From contig NZ_NRRY01000010.1 in assembly GCF_016583905.1 (NCBI RefSeq), positions 1 to 64,000 of the forward strand: DNA of 64,000 nucleotides. Reading direction: 5' to 3'. The DNA is from Lamprobacter modestohalophilus (GTDB lineage: Bacteria; Pseudomonadota; Gammaproteobacteria; Chromatiales; Chromatiaceae). The notes below the pieces were generated by a model. It searched no databases and was not told where the DNA came from. It saw only the letters and a program-made list of their open reading frames with translations. Every line of letters begins with the position of its first letter. Positions within the stretch are counted from its first letter, which is position 1. Positions 1 to 9,072 of this stretch are shown here, one piece after another. The position numbers and the translations under genes are program-made.

Positions 1-407
1 GCGACACGCAGCGACGCGAGGACTGGCAGCACGACCACTGCCACCACCTCAAGCACGACCCCAACGCCCTCGATCAGTTGATCGCCGAGGCCACCCGCCT
101 CACGGATCGCCGCGGGCTCTCGCAGACGCTGCGCGGTGAGGTCCGTGCAGCGCGGACCTATTTCGACAACCACCGCCATCAGATGGATTATCCGCGCTTC
201 GTTGCCGAGGGACTGCCGATCGGCTCAGGGGTCATCGAGGCGGCCTGCAAGACCCTCGTCAAGCAGCGCCTCTGCGCCTCAGGCATGCGCTGGAAGACCA
301 AGGGCGCCGGCATCGTGCTCAGCCTGCGCGCGCTCACACAGACCGTCGGACGCTGGGCGCAGTTCTGGCAGAAGATCGATCAGTTTGGGGCGGCGTGCTG
401 CTGTTGA
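1..407 (+). CDS. ISKra4-type transposase, C-terminal part (cut by window edge)
   Basis: The frame is open from the left edge of the window and ends at TGA 405-407, so only the last 134 or so codons are present. It contains the GSGVIEAACKTL block followed by KQRLCASGMRW and a run of SLRALTQT, which I recognise as the end of ISKra4-family DDE transposases (established family knowledge; no search run). The element end should lie just past the stop. The next gene starts only 42 bases downstream and appears to have lost its N-terminus, so the insertion sequence probably cut into it. The rest of the transposase and the other terminal repeat are outside the window. Confidence 0.85.
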   Translation, partial: DTQRREDWQHDHCHHLKHDPNALDQLIAEATRLTDRRGLSQTLRGEVRAARTYFDNHRHQMDYPRFVAEGLPIGSGVIEAACKTLVKQRLCASGMRWKTKGAGIVLSLRALTQTVGRWAQFWQKIDQFGAACCC

Positions 408-449
408 GCACAGTATGTTGAGGCCGCACCCTTAGCAACCCTAACCGCT

Positions 450-1364
450 GTGGATTTGCGTGTGGGGTGGGCCAATGAAGCCAGCGTGTTCACCCCCTGG
501 TTAGCCGAGCACGACAACCTTCAGCTGTTGGGTGCCACCCTCGGGCTCGAACTGGAACTTGAGGGGGTTGAGGTGAACGTCGGACCGTTCCGCGCCGATG
601 TGCTGTGCCGCGATGTAGCAACAGATCGCTTGGTGCTGATCGAGAACCAACTCGAGCGCACGGATCACGGACACCCTGGCCAAACCTTGACGTACCAGGC
701 AGGACTCGACGCGGATACTGTCATTTGGATCGCAGCTCAGTTCACCGAGGAGCACCGCGCGGCGCTGGATTGGCTGAACCAGGCGACAGAGCCCCGATAC
801 CGCTTTTTCGGTGTGGTCGTCGAACTCTGGCGCATTGGCGATTCGCCGCCCGCACCGCGCTTTGATGTCGTGGCGAAACCCAATGACTGGAGCAACCGCG
901 CGGCGCACGCCGCCCGCGCAGTCGCCTCCGGAGAGCAGACCGAGTTAGGCGCGCGTCGGCGGGCTTACTGGGAAGGCTTTGCGCACTGGCTCGAAGCGCG
1001 TGGCAGTCCGCTGACACTGCCAGGACCGCACGCCGGGGCAACGTTGAGCATCGCGACTGGCCATGCCGGGCTGACGCTCAAGCCGTTTCGAGCCGCTGAT
1101 CGTATTGGCGTCTTTCTTCGTATCCACGGCCCAGACGCGGCCATGCAGTACCGGCAATTGCAAGCCCAGGAAGCCGCTCTCGAGGCGGCGATCGCGACTC
1201 TGCTGCGTTGGAGCGAACGTGAGCCAGGGATGAATTACTGGATCACGGCCGAGATCAACGCTGATGCTGAGGATGAGTACGATTGGCCGCAGCAGTTCGG
1301 GTTTATCGAGCGATGCCTCAGGGCCTTTCAGCACAGCATTTCCGCGATCTTCGGTGGTCGCTGA
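450..1364 (+). CDS. DUF4268-type protein, N-terminus probably truncated by the upstream IS
   Basis: 304 residues from a GTG. The N-terminal half has the pattern of DUF4268 / PD-(D/E)XK-like proteins: NEASVFTPWLAE, then VGPFRADVLCRD, IENQLERTDHGHPGQ and a later VIWIAAQFTEEHRAALDWLN. The Asp of RADVL and the Glu of IENQ are where a nuclease-fold active site would sit. Homologues normally begin some residues earlier. Here the frame stays open back to the transposase stop at 407 (the bases encode LATLTAV before the GTG), so the native start was probably displaced by the insertion. The C-terminal half has helical segments and a conserved-looking DYWPQQF-type patch. Function is unknown; DNA or RNA cleavage would be inference. 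Confidence 0.75.
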   Translation: MDLRVGWANEASVFTPWLAEHDNLQLLGATLGLELELEGVEVNVGPFRADVLCRDVATDRLVLIENQLERTDHGHPGQTLTYQAGLDADTVIWIAAQFTEEHRAALDWLNQATEPRYRFFGVVVELWRIGDSPPAPRFDVVAKPNDWSNRAAHAARAVASGEQTELGARRRAYWEGFAHWLEARGSPLTLPGPHAGATLSIATGHAGLTLKPFRAADRIGVFLRIHGPDAAMQYRQLQAQEAALEAAIATLLRWSEREPGMNYWITAEINADAEDEYDWPQQFGFIERCLRAFQHSISAIFGGR

Positions 1365-1415
1365 TCTGTGAGACAGGTGGAGGAATAGCGCGGCAACGCA
1401 ATATGGGAGACGGGG

Positions 1416-2282
1416 ATGACCTTAGCTATCGTCTTGGCTTGTCTGCTCACGCTCGTTATTGCAACCCTGATAAGCGCAATCACGCACCTCTCGTTGGTCG
1501 TGACAGCTCCTTTAGTCTTCGCGCTCATCATAGCGAGTGCTTTCATGAACGCGTCCGAGCGACCGACCGTCAAGAAAACGACGCACTTCAGAAATCGATC
1601 ACGTGGCGCATCTCAAACATGGCCGCGGTGTCAGACCGCTACGGACCTAGATCCTGAAGACGATCTGATCGTATCCGCGAGACTCATTGAGCGGGTTCTC
1701 GGTGGCGATCCAGAAGAACGGCGTCACCGTGCTGAGCAGGATCGACTCATCCAATTGGAGCATGCATGCAAGGAAACCAACCAGCTGGTGAACCGGCTAC
1801 TGGGCGAAGTGAACGTGCGCACCAAAACGCCGAGCGACCACTCAGCGTGGCAGGAGCCGCAGGCGCTGTCGCAACCGACGGCACGGACTGCAGCGGTCGT
1901 GCAGCAAACGGACGACATCCCGCGACACCAGTCGATCCTCTTCTGGCGCGATATTCAGCAACTGATCGACGCCTGCTATCACTTCAGCACGACACTGCTC
2001 GACGGCGACCCTGGGGCTCAGCGAATTGCCCAGCGATTGCAGACGCGGTCAGTCGGGCTCGCGACGCTGATCGCTGATGGCTATCCGGGATCGGCAAGTG
2101 GTCATCCAACTGACGAGGACCCGCGATGGCAAGGCGTGCTCGTAGAAGTCGATGCGGTGATCGCAGCCATCAAGAACGATCTGGAGCAAAGCCTAGGACT
2201 GGCTGCCGCAGCGGATGTCACGAACGCCCTGTGCGCCTATGGCGCGGCATCGGCGAAGATCGCCTTGGAATTTGGCGACTGA
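1416..2282 (+). CDS. Hypothetical membrane-anchored protein
   Basis: 288 residues with a GGGAGACGGGG ribosome-binding stretch directly before ATG 1416. Residues 1-45 form two closely spaced hydrophobic segments (LAIVLACLLTLVIATL, then LVVTAPLVFALIIASAF). The remainder is polar, helical and probably cytoplasmic, with a heptad-like stretch around residues 100-130. I recognise no family. It starts 51 bases after the DUF4268 gene on the same strand and could be co-transcribed with it. Confidence 0.6.
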   Translation: MTLAIVLACLLTLVIATLISAITHLSLVVTAPLVFALIIASAFMNASERPTVKKTTHFRNRSRGASQTWPRCQTATDLDPEDDLIVSARLIERVLGGDPEERRHRAEQDRLIQLEHACKETNQLVNRLLGEVNVRTKTPSDHSAWQEPQALSQPTARTAAVVQQTDDIPRHQSILFWRDIQQLIDACYHFSTTLLDGDPGAQRIAQRLQTRSVGLATLIADGYPGSASGHPTDEDPRWQGVLVEVDAVIAAIKNDLEQSLGLAAAADVTNALCAYGAASAKIALEFGD

Positions 2283-2384
2283 GCGGGTGCGACACTCCCG
2301 ATGGGGTGGATGATTATGGGTGGATCGGATACTGGGGGCACAGCAGCATCGTCGGTGGGCTTGACCAACAACGCTGATCCTCAG

Positions 2385-2615
2385 TCATTGCTGGGGCTTA
2401 TCACGCCGGTCTCGTGGATGACAAAAGCCGCTGACCTTGACCCCGTCCATCCGCTTGTAGGCGGCTACCCAGGTACAGGTCGCCTGTCGATCGCAGGCCG
2501 CTTTGTCCAACTTCGTGCAGGCGTTGGCGAATGCCGCTGCTGGCGCTGCGACGATGGCGATGATCGTCACCGCCAGCAGCATCGGCCAACGGGTTGGTCG
2601 GGTCAGGTGCCGCAT
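2385..2615 (-). CDS. Small exported cysteine-containing protein
   Basis: 76 residues. I chose the ATG at 2613-2615 because an AGAGGA motif lies 7 bases upstream and the protein then begins with a classic signal peptide: basic RHLTRPTRW, a hydrophobic core MLLAVTIIAIVAA, and AFA before the cleavage point. The mature part has four cysteines in the spacing NAC-KLDKAAC-DRQATC-TW and a later GFC, which suggests two disulfides in the periplasm. A longer frame to 2918 exists but its extra N-terminus is low complexity. Function unknown. Confidence 0.6.
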   Translation of the reverse strand: MRHLTRPTRWPMLLAVTIIAIVAAPAAAFANACTKLDKAACDRQATCTWVAAYKRMDGVKVSGFCHPRDRRDKPQQ

Positions 2616-2781
2616 CGGTTGTTTCCTCTGTCTTCCTGGATGGATGAGCTCAGGCGTTGACGTCGGTTCTAGCCTCGCCCACTCGCGGTTTCCATCCGAA
2701 CGACTATCCTGTAAGTCAGCCCTTTCAGCAATGCCAAAAGGTTCGAGGGGGCTTGCATCGAACTCATCTAGGAGTCGATAG

Positions 2782-4701
2782 ATGGCCGTCCACACTGACC
2801 TGAAGCCGGTGGCCCTGATCTGGATGTTACCTGCCATCCTGCTGTCATTCATGCCTGCAGCGGGATCGGCGGCTCTCTGCACGACGCGCGATTTCTCCGC
2901 CGCCGAGCAGCGCGTCACCGAGGCCTATGTCGCCTATTATGGGCGCCCCGCGGATGCGGCGGGACTGGCCTATTGGGCGGATCGGCTGGGGGCCGACGGC
3001 GGCGATTTGGCGAGCATTATCGACGCCTTTGGCGTCTCGGCGGAATTCGACGACCGCTTTGGCCGCCTCGATCATACCCAGTTGGTCACCAACCTCTATC
3101 AGCAGCTCTTCGGGCGTGATCCAGACCCCGCCGGGCTTGCCTTCTACACCGGTGAGCTCGTTGCTGGTCGCATGGGTTTGCAAACCATCGCGCTGAACAT
3201 CCTCGACGGCACGCAAGGCGATGACGTGCCGGTGCGGGATCATCGGCTACAGGTGGCCAACTATGTCGTCTCTTGTCTCGAGCAAGGCCATGTCGTCTAC
3301 CCACCCATCGATACGGCGGTTGCGATCATGGCCGATGTCGATGCCGAGAGCAGCTCGGTCGAGCGCGCCATTGCTGCCGTCGACGCCTTAGCCCCGCCGA
3401 CCAGCGCCAGACTGCAGCCTGAGGATCTGGTCTATCAGGGTGCGTTCAGGCTGCCGGACAGCTTCGATTGGGGTGCGCGTGGCATGAGCTACACCCCCGC
3501 AGGCGACAGCGGCAGCGGCTCCTTGCTGGTGACCGCTTTCCAGGGTCTGGTGAACGCGACGGGTGAGCCCTGCTGGGAGGGCATGACCGGCTGCGAGGCG
3601 CGCTTCGGTGAGGTCGCGATCCCGGCGCCCGAGCGGGGAGCGAGTGCGTCGACCTGGGAAACGCTGCCCGTTGCGAGCCTGCTATTTGGCCCAACCGCCT
3701 TCGATGGTGGACTCGTGGGCAGGGCGGACGATGAACATTATGTCTTCGTCGCTGGCATCGAGCAGATCGCCGTGCCGGGCTTGAGCGATCGGATGCTCTA
3801 CGGCAGCCTGAATCAGTGGTATCCCGAGGGCGTGTTTGGCGACGCCAGTTTCCCGACCCTCTGGCGCAGCGACGAGAACGGCGCCAATGCCGAGGGACTG
3901 TTCCACGTTGGCCCAAGCGCCGACCCGATCTATAACGGACGCAAGATGGGCGAGTATCTGTTCGCGGTTCCGCAGTGGTATGCCGATGCCGCGCTCGGCG
4001 GCCGAAGGCTGATCACCGGCCGCGCACGCGGCACACCGCTGCAAGCCGACCCAGCCGCCAATCCGGCGGCTGGTGGCTCGCAAGGCCCTACCCTGTTCGC
4101 CTTCCCAGCCGAGGCGAGCGCGCCTGCTGGGGCCGAACTCGACGCCCTGCCCTTGCTCTACTATCGCGCCCGCTATCCGGACTGCGCCGGACCGGACATC
4201 GGCCTCGGCGGGCAAGTCGTCAGCTGCGACTTCCCCGGCTATAGCATGTCGGATGACTGGACCGGCGCCGGCTTCGTCGGCGATGGCAGCCGGCATGCGA
4301 TTTTGATCCTCGGTCTGAAGGCCAGCACCAACTGCTACTACTGCGATCCTACCGAGCCCGATCCAGAGTGCCCGGTGAGTCCAGCGCCTGAAGAATGTCG
4401 GCGTTGGTGCAACGAAAGCCGTGGCTACCACGGCGGTCCCTATCGCCGCCAGGTCCTGTTCTACGACATCGATGAGCTGGCCGCAGTGGCCGCCGGCAGC
4501 CGCGAGCCCTGGTCGGTGCTGCCCTATGCCACCTGGGAGCCCAACGAGCTGCTGCTCCAGCCAGTCGATGGCAACGTCTGCGCCGGCGCCGGTGGCGTTG
4601 CCTTCGATACCGATGGTCAGCGCCTGTTCTTGGTCGAGCGCGGCCTGGGTGGTTACGACAACATCAACGCTGCCGTGGTCCATGTTTGGCGAATCCCCTA
4701 A
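2782..4701 (+). CDS. Exported protein with N-terminal DUF4214 domain
   Basis: 639 residues behind an AGGAGT ribosome-binding site. Residues 1-32 are a signal peptide ending AGSAALC. Residues 40-165 contain two copies of the DUF4214 pattern: VAYYGRPADAAGLAYWADRL and LYQQLFGRDPDPAGLAFYTGEL, a domain common in secreted and S-layer or phycobilisome-linker-like proteins. The remaining 450 residues are a Trp-, Gly- and Cys-rich region with a dense Cys cluster near residue 520 (NCYYCDP, EECRRWC) and an end similar to beta-propeller blades (VAFDTDGQRLFLVERG). I do not recognise that domain. It is likely secreted or outer-membrane attached. It stands alone, transcribed from its own promoter region. 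Confidence 0.75.
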   Translation: MAVHTDLKPVALIWMLPAILLSFMPAAGSAALCTTRDFSAAEQRVTEAYVAYYGRPADAAGLAYWADRLGADGGDLASIIDAFGVSAEFDDRFGRLDHTQLVTNLYQQLFGRDPDPAGLAFYTGELVAGRMGLQTIALNILDGTQGDDVPVRDHRLQVANYVVSCLEQGHVVYPPIDTAVAIMADVDAESSSVERAIAAVDALAPPTSARLQPEDLVYQGAFRLPDSFDWGARGMSYTPAGDSGSGSLLVTAFQGLVNATGEPCWEGMTGCEARFGEVAIPAPERGASASTWETLPVASLLFGPTAFDGGLVGRADDEHYVFVAGIEQIAVPGLSDRMLYGSLNQWYPEGVFGDASFPTLWRSDENGANAEGLFHVGPSADPIYNGRKMGEYLFAVPQWYADAALGGRRLITGRARGTPLQADPAANPAAGGSQGPTLFAFPAEASAPAGAELDALPLLYYRARYPDCAGPDIGLGGQVVSCDFPGYSMSDDWTGAGFVGDGSRHAILILGLKASTNCYYCDPTEPDPECPVSPAPEECRRWCNESRGYHGGPYRRQVLFYDIDELAAVAAGSREPWSVLPYATWEPNELLLQPVDGNVCAGAGGVAFDTDGQRLFLVERGLGGYDNINAAVVHVWRIP

Positions 4702-4875
4702 GCTGAGCCTGACGCGGCATCTGCCACGCTGGGTGCAAAGATCAGCGCCCAATGTTGCACCAACCTGAACGGGCATGGACACATGAGCGGATAGGTGAAA
4801 GGGTTTTTGGCCGACGGAGAAGCTAAGCTCGGTGTGTGTCCTGGCAAGCTTGTTCTGCTTTAGGGTGGAGATCAT

Positions 4876-5124
4876 ATGGCGATCAACGCATTCGACGCTG
4901 GCCTGCTTGGCCTGCAGCGCGGTTTCCAAACGGTGAGCCATGCCGCCGGCAACATCGCGCGGCACACGAGCGACTTTGAGGCCAATGGCGCACGAGGCGC
5001 GGAGGCGGATCTCGCGCAGGAACTGGTGAGCCAGCGCATCGGCCAACGGCAGACGGAGGCCTCCGCCCAGGTGGTCAAGGCGGCCGATGAGACGCTCGGA
5101 ACGCTGATCGATCTGTTCGTTTGA
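4876..5124 (+). CDS. Short flagellar rod/hook-like protein (FlgC/FlgE-like)
   Basis: 82 residues with GGTGGAG upstream of ATG 4876. The first 30 residues (AGLLGLQRGFQTVSHAAGNIA) resemble the N-terminal helix of flagellar rod and hook proteins, and the last 25 (QTEASAQVVKAADETLGTLID) resemble their C-terminal helix. The central domain of true rod or hook proteins is missing. Short proteins of this design are found in many proteobacteria and are usually annotated as flagellar basal-body-like. No other flagellar gene is in the window. Confidence 0.65.
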   Translation: MAINAFDAGLLGLQRGFQTVSHAAGNIARHTSDFEANGARGAEADLAQELVSQRIGQRQTEASAQVVKAADETLGTLIDLFV

Positions 5125-5155
5125 GCGGGACTGAGCGGCCGTTGTCTAAAGGTCG

Positions 5156-5503
5156 ATGACACTGAACACCAAACCGTCTCAGAGGGCTGTCCTGGCGCTC
5201 CTTCCGCTCCTGCTCGCGGGTTGTGCCACGACTGGCCACTTTGTCAGCGACTGGGGCGAGATCACCCTCGCGCCCGGAGATACCGGCCTGTGTCACTCCA
5301 ATCCCTGCCGTGTGTTCTTCAAGATGCCGCCTGGAGAGGGAACCTATGGACTGCGCGGGGATGCCTTCCCGATCGGCGAGTATGCAGCGGGCCAAACGGC
5401 CATGATCGGCAGCTTCTTCGAGAGCAGCGTGATCGAGGTCGACGGGACCGATCTGCCGAAGACCTACCTCACTGTGCCAGAAGCCTCGGGTGATGCGCGG
5501 TGA
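5156..5503 (+). CDS. Small lipoprotein
   Basis: 115 residues. The N-terminus has basic residues, a hydrophobic run ALLPLLLAG and a lipobox L-A-G-C with Cys at residue 23, so the mature protein should be lipid-anchored after signal peptidase II. Mature domain: CHSNPCRVFFKMPPGEGTYG, with a Cys pair, then a short beta-rich end. No family recognised. It follows the flagellar-like gene by 31 bases on the same strand. Confidence 0.65.
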   Translation: MTLNTKPSQRAVLALLPLLLAGCATTGHFVSDWGEITLAPGDTGLCHSNPCRVFFKMPPGEGTYGLRGDAFPIGEYAAGQTAMIGSFFESSVIEVDGTDLPKTYLTVPEASGDAR

Positions 5504-5700
5504 GTCGGCTCTTGCGGCAGTGAACCGCCACCGTTGCGGCGGCAGCGCGATGCGCTCGCCTGTGATCCTCACCACTGAGGCTCGCCAAGCGCACATCGCT
5601 CTTGCTGCCGTGCTTCCATGGCAACGCCGGCAGGGTTGATTTGCGCCCGGCAGTCACTCAGGATACGAATCCCTTTTGCCGTTGGATGACCTGCTCACCC

Positions 5701-6123
5701 ATGCCCCTGTTTCATGCTCGACAAGGTCGCCTGACGCTACTCGCAGTGCTTGGCCTCATCGGTTCGACGCTCGTCTTCGCGGCTGATCCACCCAAAGCCC
5801 CGACCAAGCAGGGCTTGGCGAACCCGGCATCGGTGAACTGCATCAAGCTTGGAGGGACGCTGGACATGCGCACGCGCCCCAATGCCGGCCAGTATGGCGT
5901 CTGTGTCTTCGAGGACAATCGCCAGTGCGAGGAGTGGGCCTTGTTGCGAGGCGACTGCCCTGCAGGTGGCCTCAAGGTGACCGGCTACGACACCGAGGCC
6001 GAGATCTACTGCGCCATCACGGGTGGCGAGGTTGATATGCAGGCTGGTAGTTGTCAGAGCGCAGAGGGTACGCGTTGCGGGCTGGAGGCCTTTTTTGCGG
6101 GACGCTGCCCAGCGTCCCGCTGA
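5701..6123 (+). CDS. Exported DUF333 (putative hemolysin-type) protein
   Basis: I took ATG 5701 as start because it opens directly on a signal peptide (RQGRLTLLAVLGLIGSTLVFAA); ATG 5686 is also possible. The mature part carries a DUF333 motif, NPASVNCIKLGG followed by GVCVFEDNRQCEEWALLRGDCP, and a second decayed copy (YCAITGGEVD ... GTRCGLEAFFAGRCP). DUF333 proteins are small periplasmic, Cys-rich proteins of unknown role; the label hemolysin is historical. About 140 residues, with eight or so cysteines likely paired. Confidence 0.75.
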   Translation: MPLFHARQGRLTLLAVLGLIGSTLVFAADPPKAPTKQGLANPASVNCIKLGGTLDMRTRPNAGQYGVCVFEDNRQCEEWALLRGDCPAGGLKVTGYDTEAEIYCAITGGEVDMQAGSCQSAEGTRCGLEAFFAGRCPASR

Positions 6124-6132
6124 CCCAGTGGT

Positions 6133-6297
6133 GATTTTGGCTCGCTTCAAGGCGTGCGCGTCGGCCTTGAGCTCAGCAACCTCTTCAATGAGGCGTACAT
6201 CGGCGCGATCGACGCCCAGGATGATGGCTCGGGAACGGTTGGCTTCTATCCAGGGCCTCCGCGCAGCCTTGTGCTCTCGCTCGCGGCAGCGTTCTGA
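6133..6297 (+). pseudogene. TonB-dependent receptor, C-terminal remnant
   Basis: In frame from 6133 to TGA 6295-6297 the bases encode 54 residues reading GVRVGLELSNLFNEAYIG, then YPGPPRSLVLSLAAAF with a terminal Phe. NLFNxxYI, YPxPPRS and the ending ...AF are hallmarks of the last two beta strands of TonB-dependent outer-membrane receptors (family knowledge). There is no start and no plug or barrel upstream: the DUF333 gene ends 10 bases before. The neighbouring Zur-type genes make a zinc receptor (ZnuD-like) the likely ancestor, which is inference. Confidence 0.75.
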
Positions 6298-6353
6298 ATG
6301 CAGCGCTGTCTTGCTGAACGATCGGCAACAGCCAATGACCCAGCTGCTCGTGA

Positions 6354-6611
6354 TCAACTGGCAGCGGCCGCGCGCTCAAACCAAGCCACAACCTGGGCGA
6401 GATAGGCATTCCCGTAAGTCCGCGCAAAACGCTGGGTTTCCTCCTGCCGCGGATCGGTCAAGATGCCAATTCGCTGCTGGATGTAGTCGGGAGTCAGACG
6501 CAGACCGCACTTGTGCTCGATGCAATAACGCCAGCTCTCGTAGTTTTGCGGAAAGCGCTCTTCCTCGTAACGCGCACGAGTGGCGGGGTCGAGTTTGGGT
6601 TCTTCAGTCAT
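6354..6611 (-). CDS. Conserved small protein downstream of zigA
   Basis: 85 residues from ATG 6609-6611 (a TTG one codon earlier is also possible). Sequence is soluble and helical, with ENYESWRYCIEHKCGLRLT-like content: two cysteines in C-IEHK-C spacing. It lies 66 bases after the zigA stop on the same strand, so it is likely the last gene of the zinc-starvation operon. I recall similar small proteins beside CobW-family zinc genes, but have no name for it. Confidence 0.6.
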   Translation of the reverse strand: MTEEPKLDPATRARYEEERFPQNYESWRYCIEHKCGLRLTPDYIQQRIGILTDPRQEETQRFARTYGNAYLAQVVAWFERAAAAS

Positions 6612-6677
6612 CAATAAGCGACTCGCATGCGTCGTGTGCAGGTTTGCTAGGAAGTGCGCTGAAATCGAAAGGTAAAC

Positions 6678-7913
<1,236 letters not shown>

Positions 7914-8046
7914 TCAGGGGTCCTACGATCAAAGGCGGGGTTCACCCGTCGGGCGCAGCGGGATGCTCGGATATCGACCTTGGCTCCGCCTGGGCTCGAG
8001 AGAGAGGATGGAAAAGACGGCGCGATCAGCGGTCCTTGCCAAGGCA

Positions 8047-8781
8047 TCAAGCATCGAGACAGAAGAGCACGCGCAGGCCGTCCGGCGGCACCGCTGGCGA
8101 GCGATGCACCTGGCCGCGGCCGGCATTGCCCGGGAAGCACTCGCCCTTGAACAAGCCGACCCAGAACGGCTCCAAGGCGCGCGGTTGGGCGCCGCGTTGG
8201 ATCTGATCGTTTGGCTGCCGACCTTCGAGTGCGACGCGATCGACCTCCTCATCGGGCAGCCACTCGGTTGCAGGCCCGCGATAGGTGCAGAGCAGGCGCA
8301 GGCGCGTGCGATCAACGTGGAAGCGCGGGCAGGCGACATCATCGAGCGTCTCGACCCGGGCTGTGATGGGGCTCGGCCCCAGGGTGCGCGTGACCAGATC
8401 CGCGAATCGTTCGGCGAGCATGGCCATATCCGCGAGCCACCAGCCAAACCCTGCCGACTCGATTCCAGACTCCTGCAACAGCCCTTGCAACCGCGCCATG
8501 CACTGCGCTTGCGTTTCGGCGGCGCTCAACGCAATGCGCCCGTTCAGAAGCCGTTTGGTCGTCAAACCGGCGACTTCCCGTGCGATCTTGGGATCAGCCC
8601 GCCGCCGCCAGAGCACAAGGCTGACCCTCGGATGGCCGATGTTGTGAAGCTGCTGAGCGTCGTCGACTAGGATCACGCTCGTGAGCGTCGGCAGTCGTCG
8701 TGGCGCAGCGGAGTCGCCAAAGGAACCCGATGCGACGGCGCCGTGCGGCGTCACGAGGTCGTTGAGCGCCATGGCAGTCAT
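8047..8781 (-). CDS. DUF1826 protein, copy 1
   Basis: 244 residues from ATG 8779-8781, chosen over an upstream TTG because GGAGAG sits 8 bases before it. Diagnostic stretches are CPRFHVDRTRLRLLCTYRGPATEW and the ending LFKGECFPGNAGRGQVHRSPAV, which place it in DUF1826. The conserved His/Cys/Arg pattern resembles a metal or Fe(II)/oxoglutarate site but the activity is unknown. DUF1826 genes are known members of Zur regulons. It is divergent from copy 2 across a Zur-like box and leads toward zigA. Confidence 0.85.
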   Translation of the reverse strand: MTAMALNDLVTPHGAVASGSFGDSAAPRRLPTLTSVILVDDAQQLHNIGHPRVSLVLWRRRADPKIAREVAGLTTKRLLNGRIALSAAETQAQCMARLQGLLQESGIESAGFGWWLADMAMLAERFADLVTRTLGPSPITARVETLDDVACPRFHVDRTRLRLLCTYRGPATEWLPDEEVDRVALEGRQPNDQIQRGAQPRALEPFWVGLFKGECFPGNAGRGQVHRSPAVPPDGLRVLFCLDA

Positions 8782-8814
8782 GCTGTTTACTCTCCAGTCA
8801 ACCAATGGCCAATA

Positions 8815-8826
8815 ATGCTATAACAT
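8815..8826. promoter_or_regulatory. Zur-like operator
   Basis: ATGCTATAACAT is a near-perfect palindrome that matches the core of gammaproteobacterial Zur boxes (ATGTTATAACAT) with one changed base. Flanking bases (TA before, AACTT after) extend the symmetry. It lies in the 75-base gap between the two divergent gene sets, 33 bases from the copy-1 start and 30 from the plus-strand start, so one dimer could control both directions. Confidence 0.7.
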
Positions 8827-8856
8827 AACTTTTCGAAAAGCCAACAGTCCCCGCTT

Positions 8857-9072
8857 ATGAACGCTGAAACCCGAGTCGCAGATACCCAAAACATTGCACC
8901 AAACGACGCGCAGTCGATCGCTGATGAGGACTCTATGAGCCCACGCCAACGGGCGTACTTTCGCCAAAAGTTGCCCCGCGATCGGTATCGCAAGCTGGTG
9001 CGTAAGAACGACGAGGCCCTCGCGCGCATCGACCATTCACCCGCGGACGCGAGTGCTCCCTGCCATGCCTGA
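8857..9072 (+). pseudogene. DksA-type gene with internal deletion and no zinc-finger end
   Basis: 71 residues. Residues 22-40 (ADEDSMSPRQRAYFRQKL) match the DksA N-terminal helix pattern EEYMNxAQLxxFR. The next residues RDRYRKLVRKNDEALARID match the second coiled-coil helix (RDRERKLIKKIxxxLxxID) that normally lies 50-60 residues further on. The coiled-coil tip and the C-terminal globular finger are therefore missing, and the last ten residues are unrelated. DksA2-type paralogues are known Zur-regulated replacements for zinc-containing DksA, and this gene sits beside a Zur-like box. It may be a decayed dksA2, or a minimal protein that is still made. The reading frame is intact and overlaps the next gene by 8 bases. 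Confidence 0.55.

Noticed and set aside
3682-5046. 454-codon frame on the minus strand
   Set aside because: It overlaps the DUF4214 gene and the flagellar-like gene antisense; composition is a mirror of the plus-strand codon pattern.
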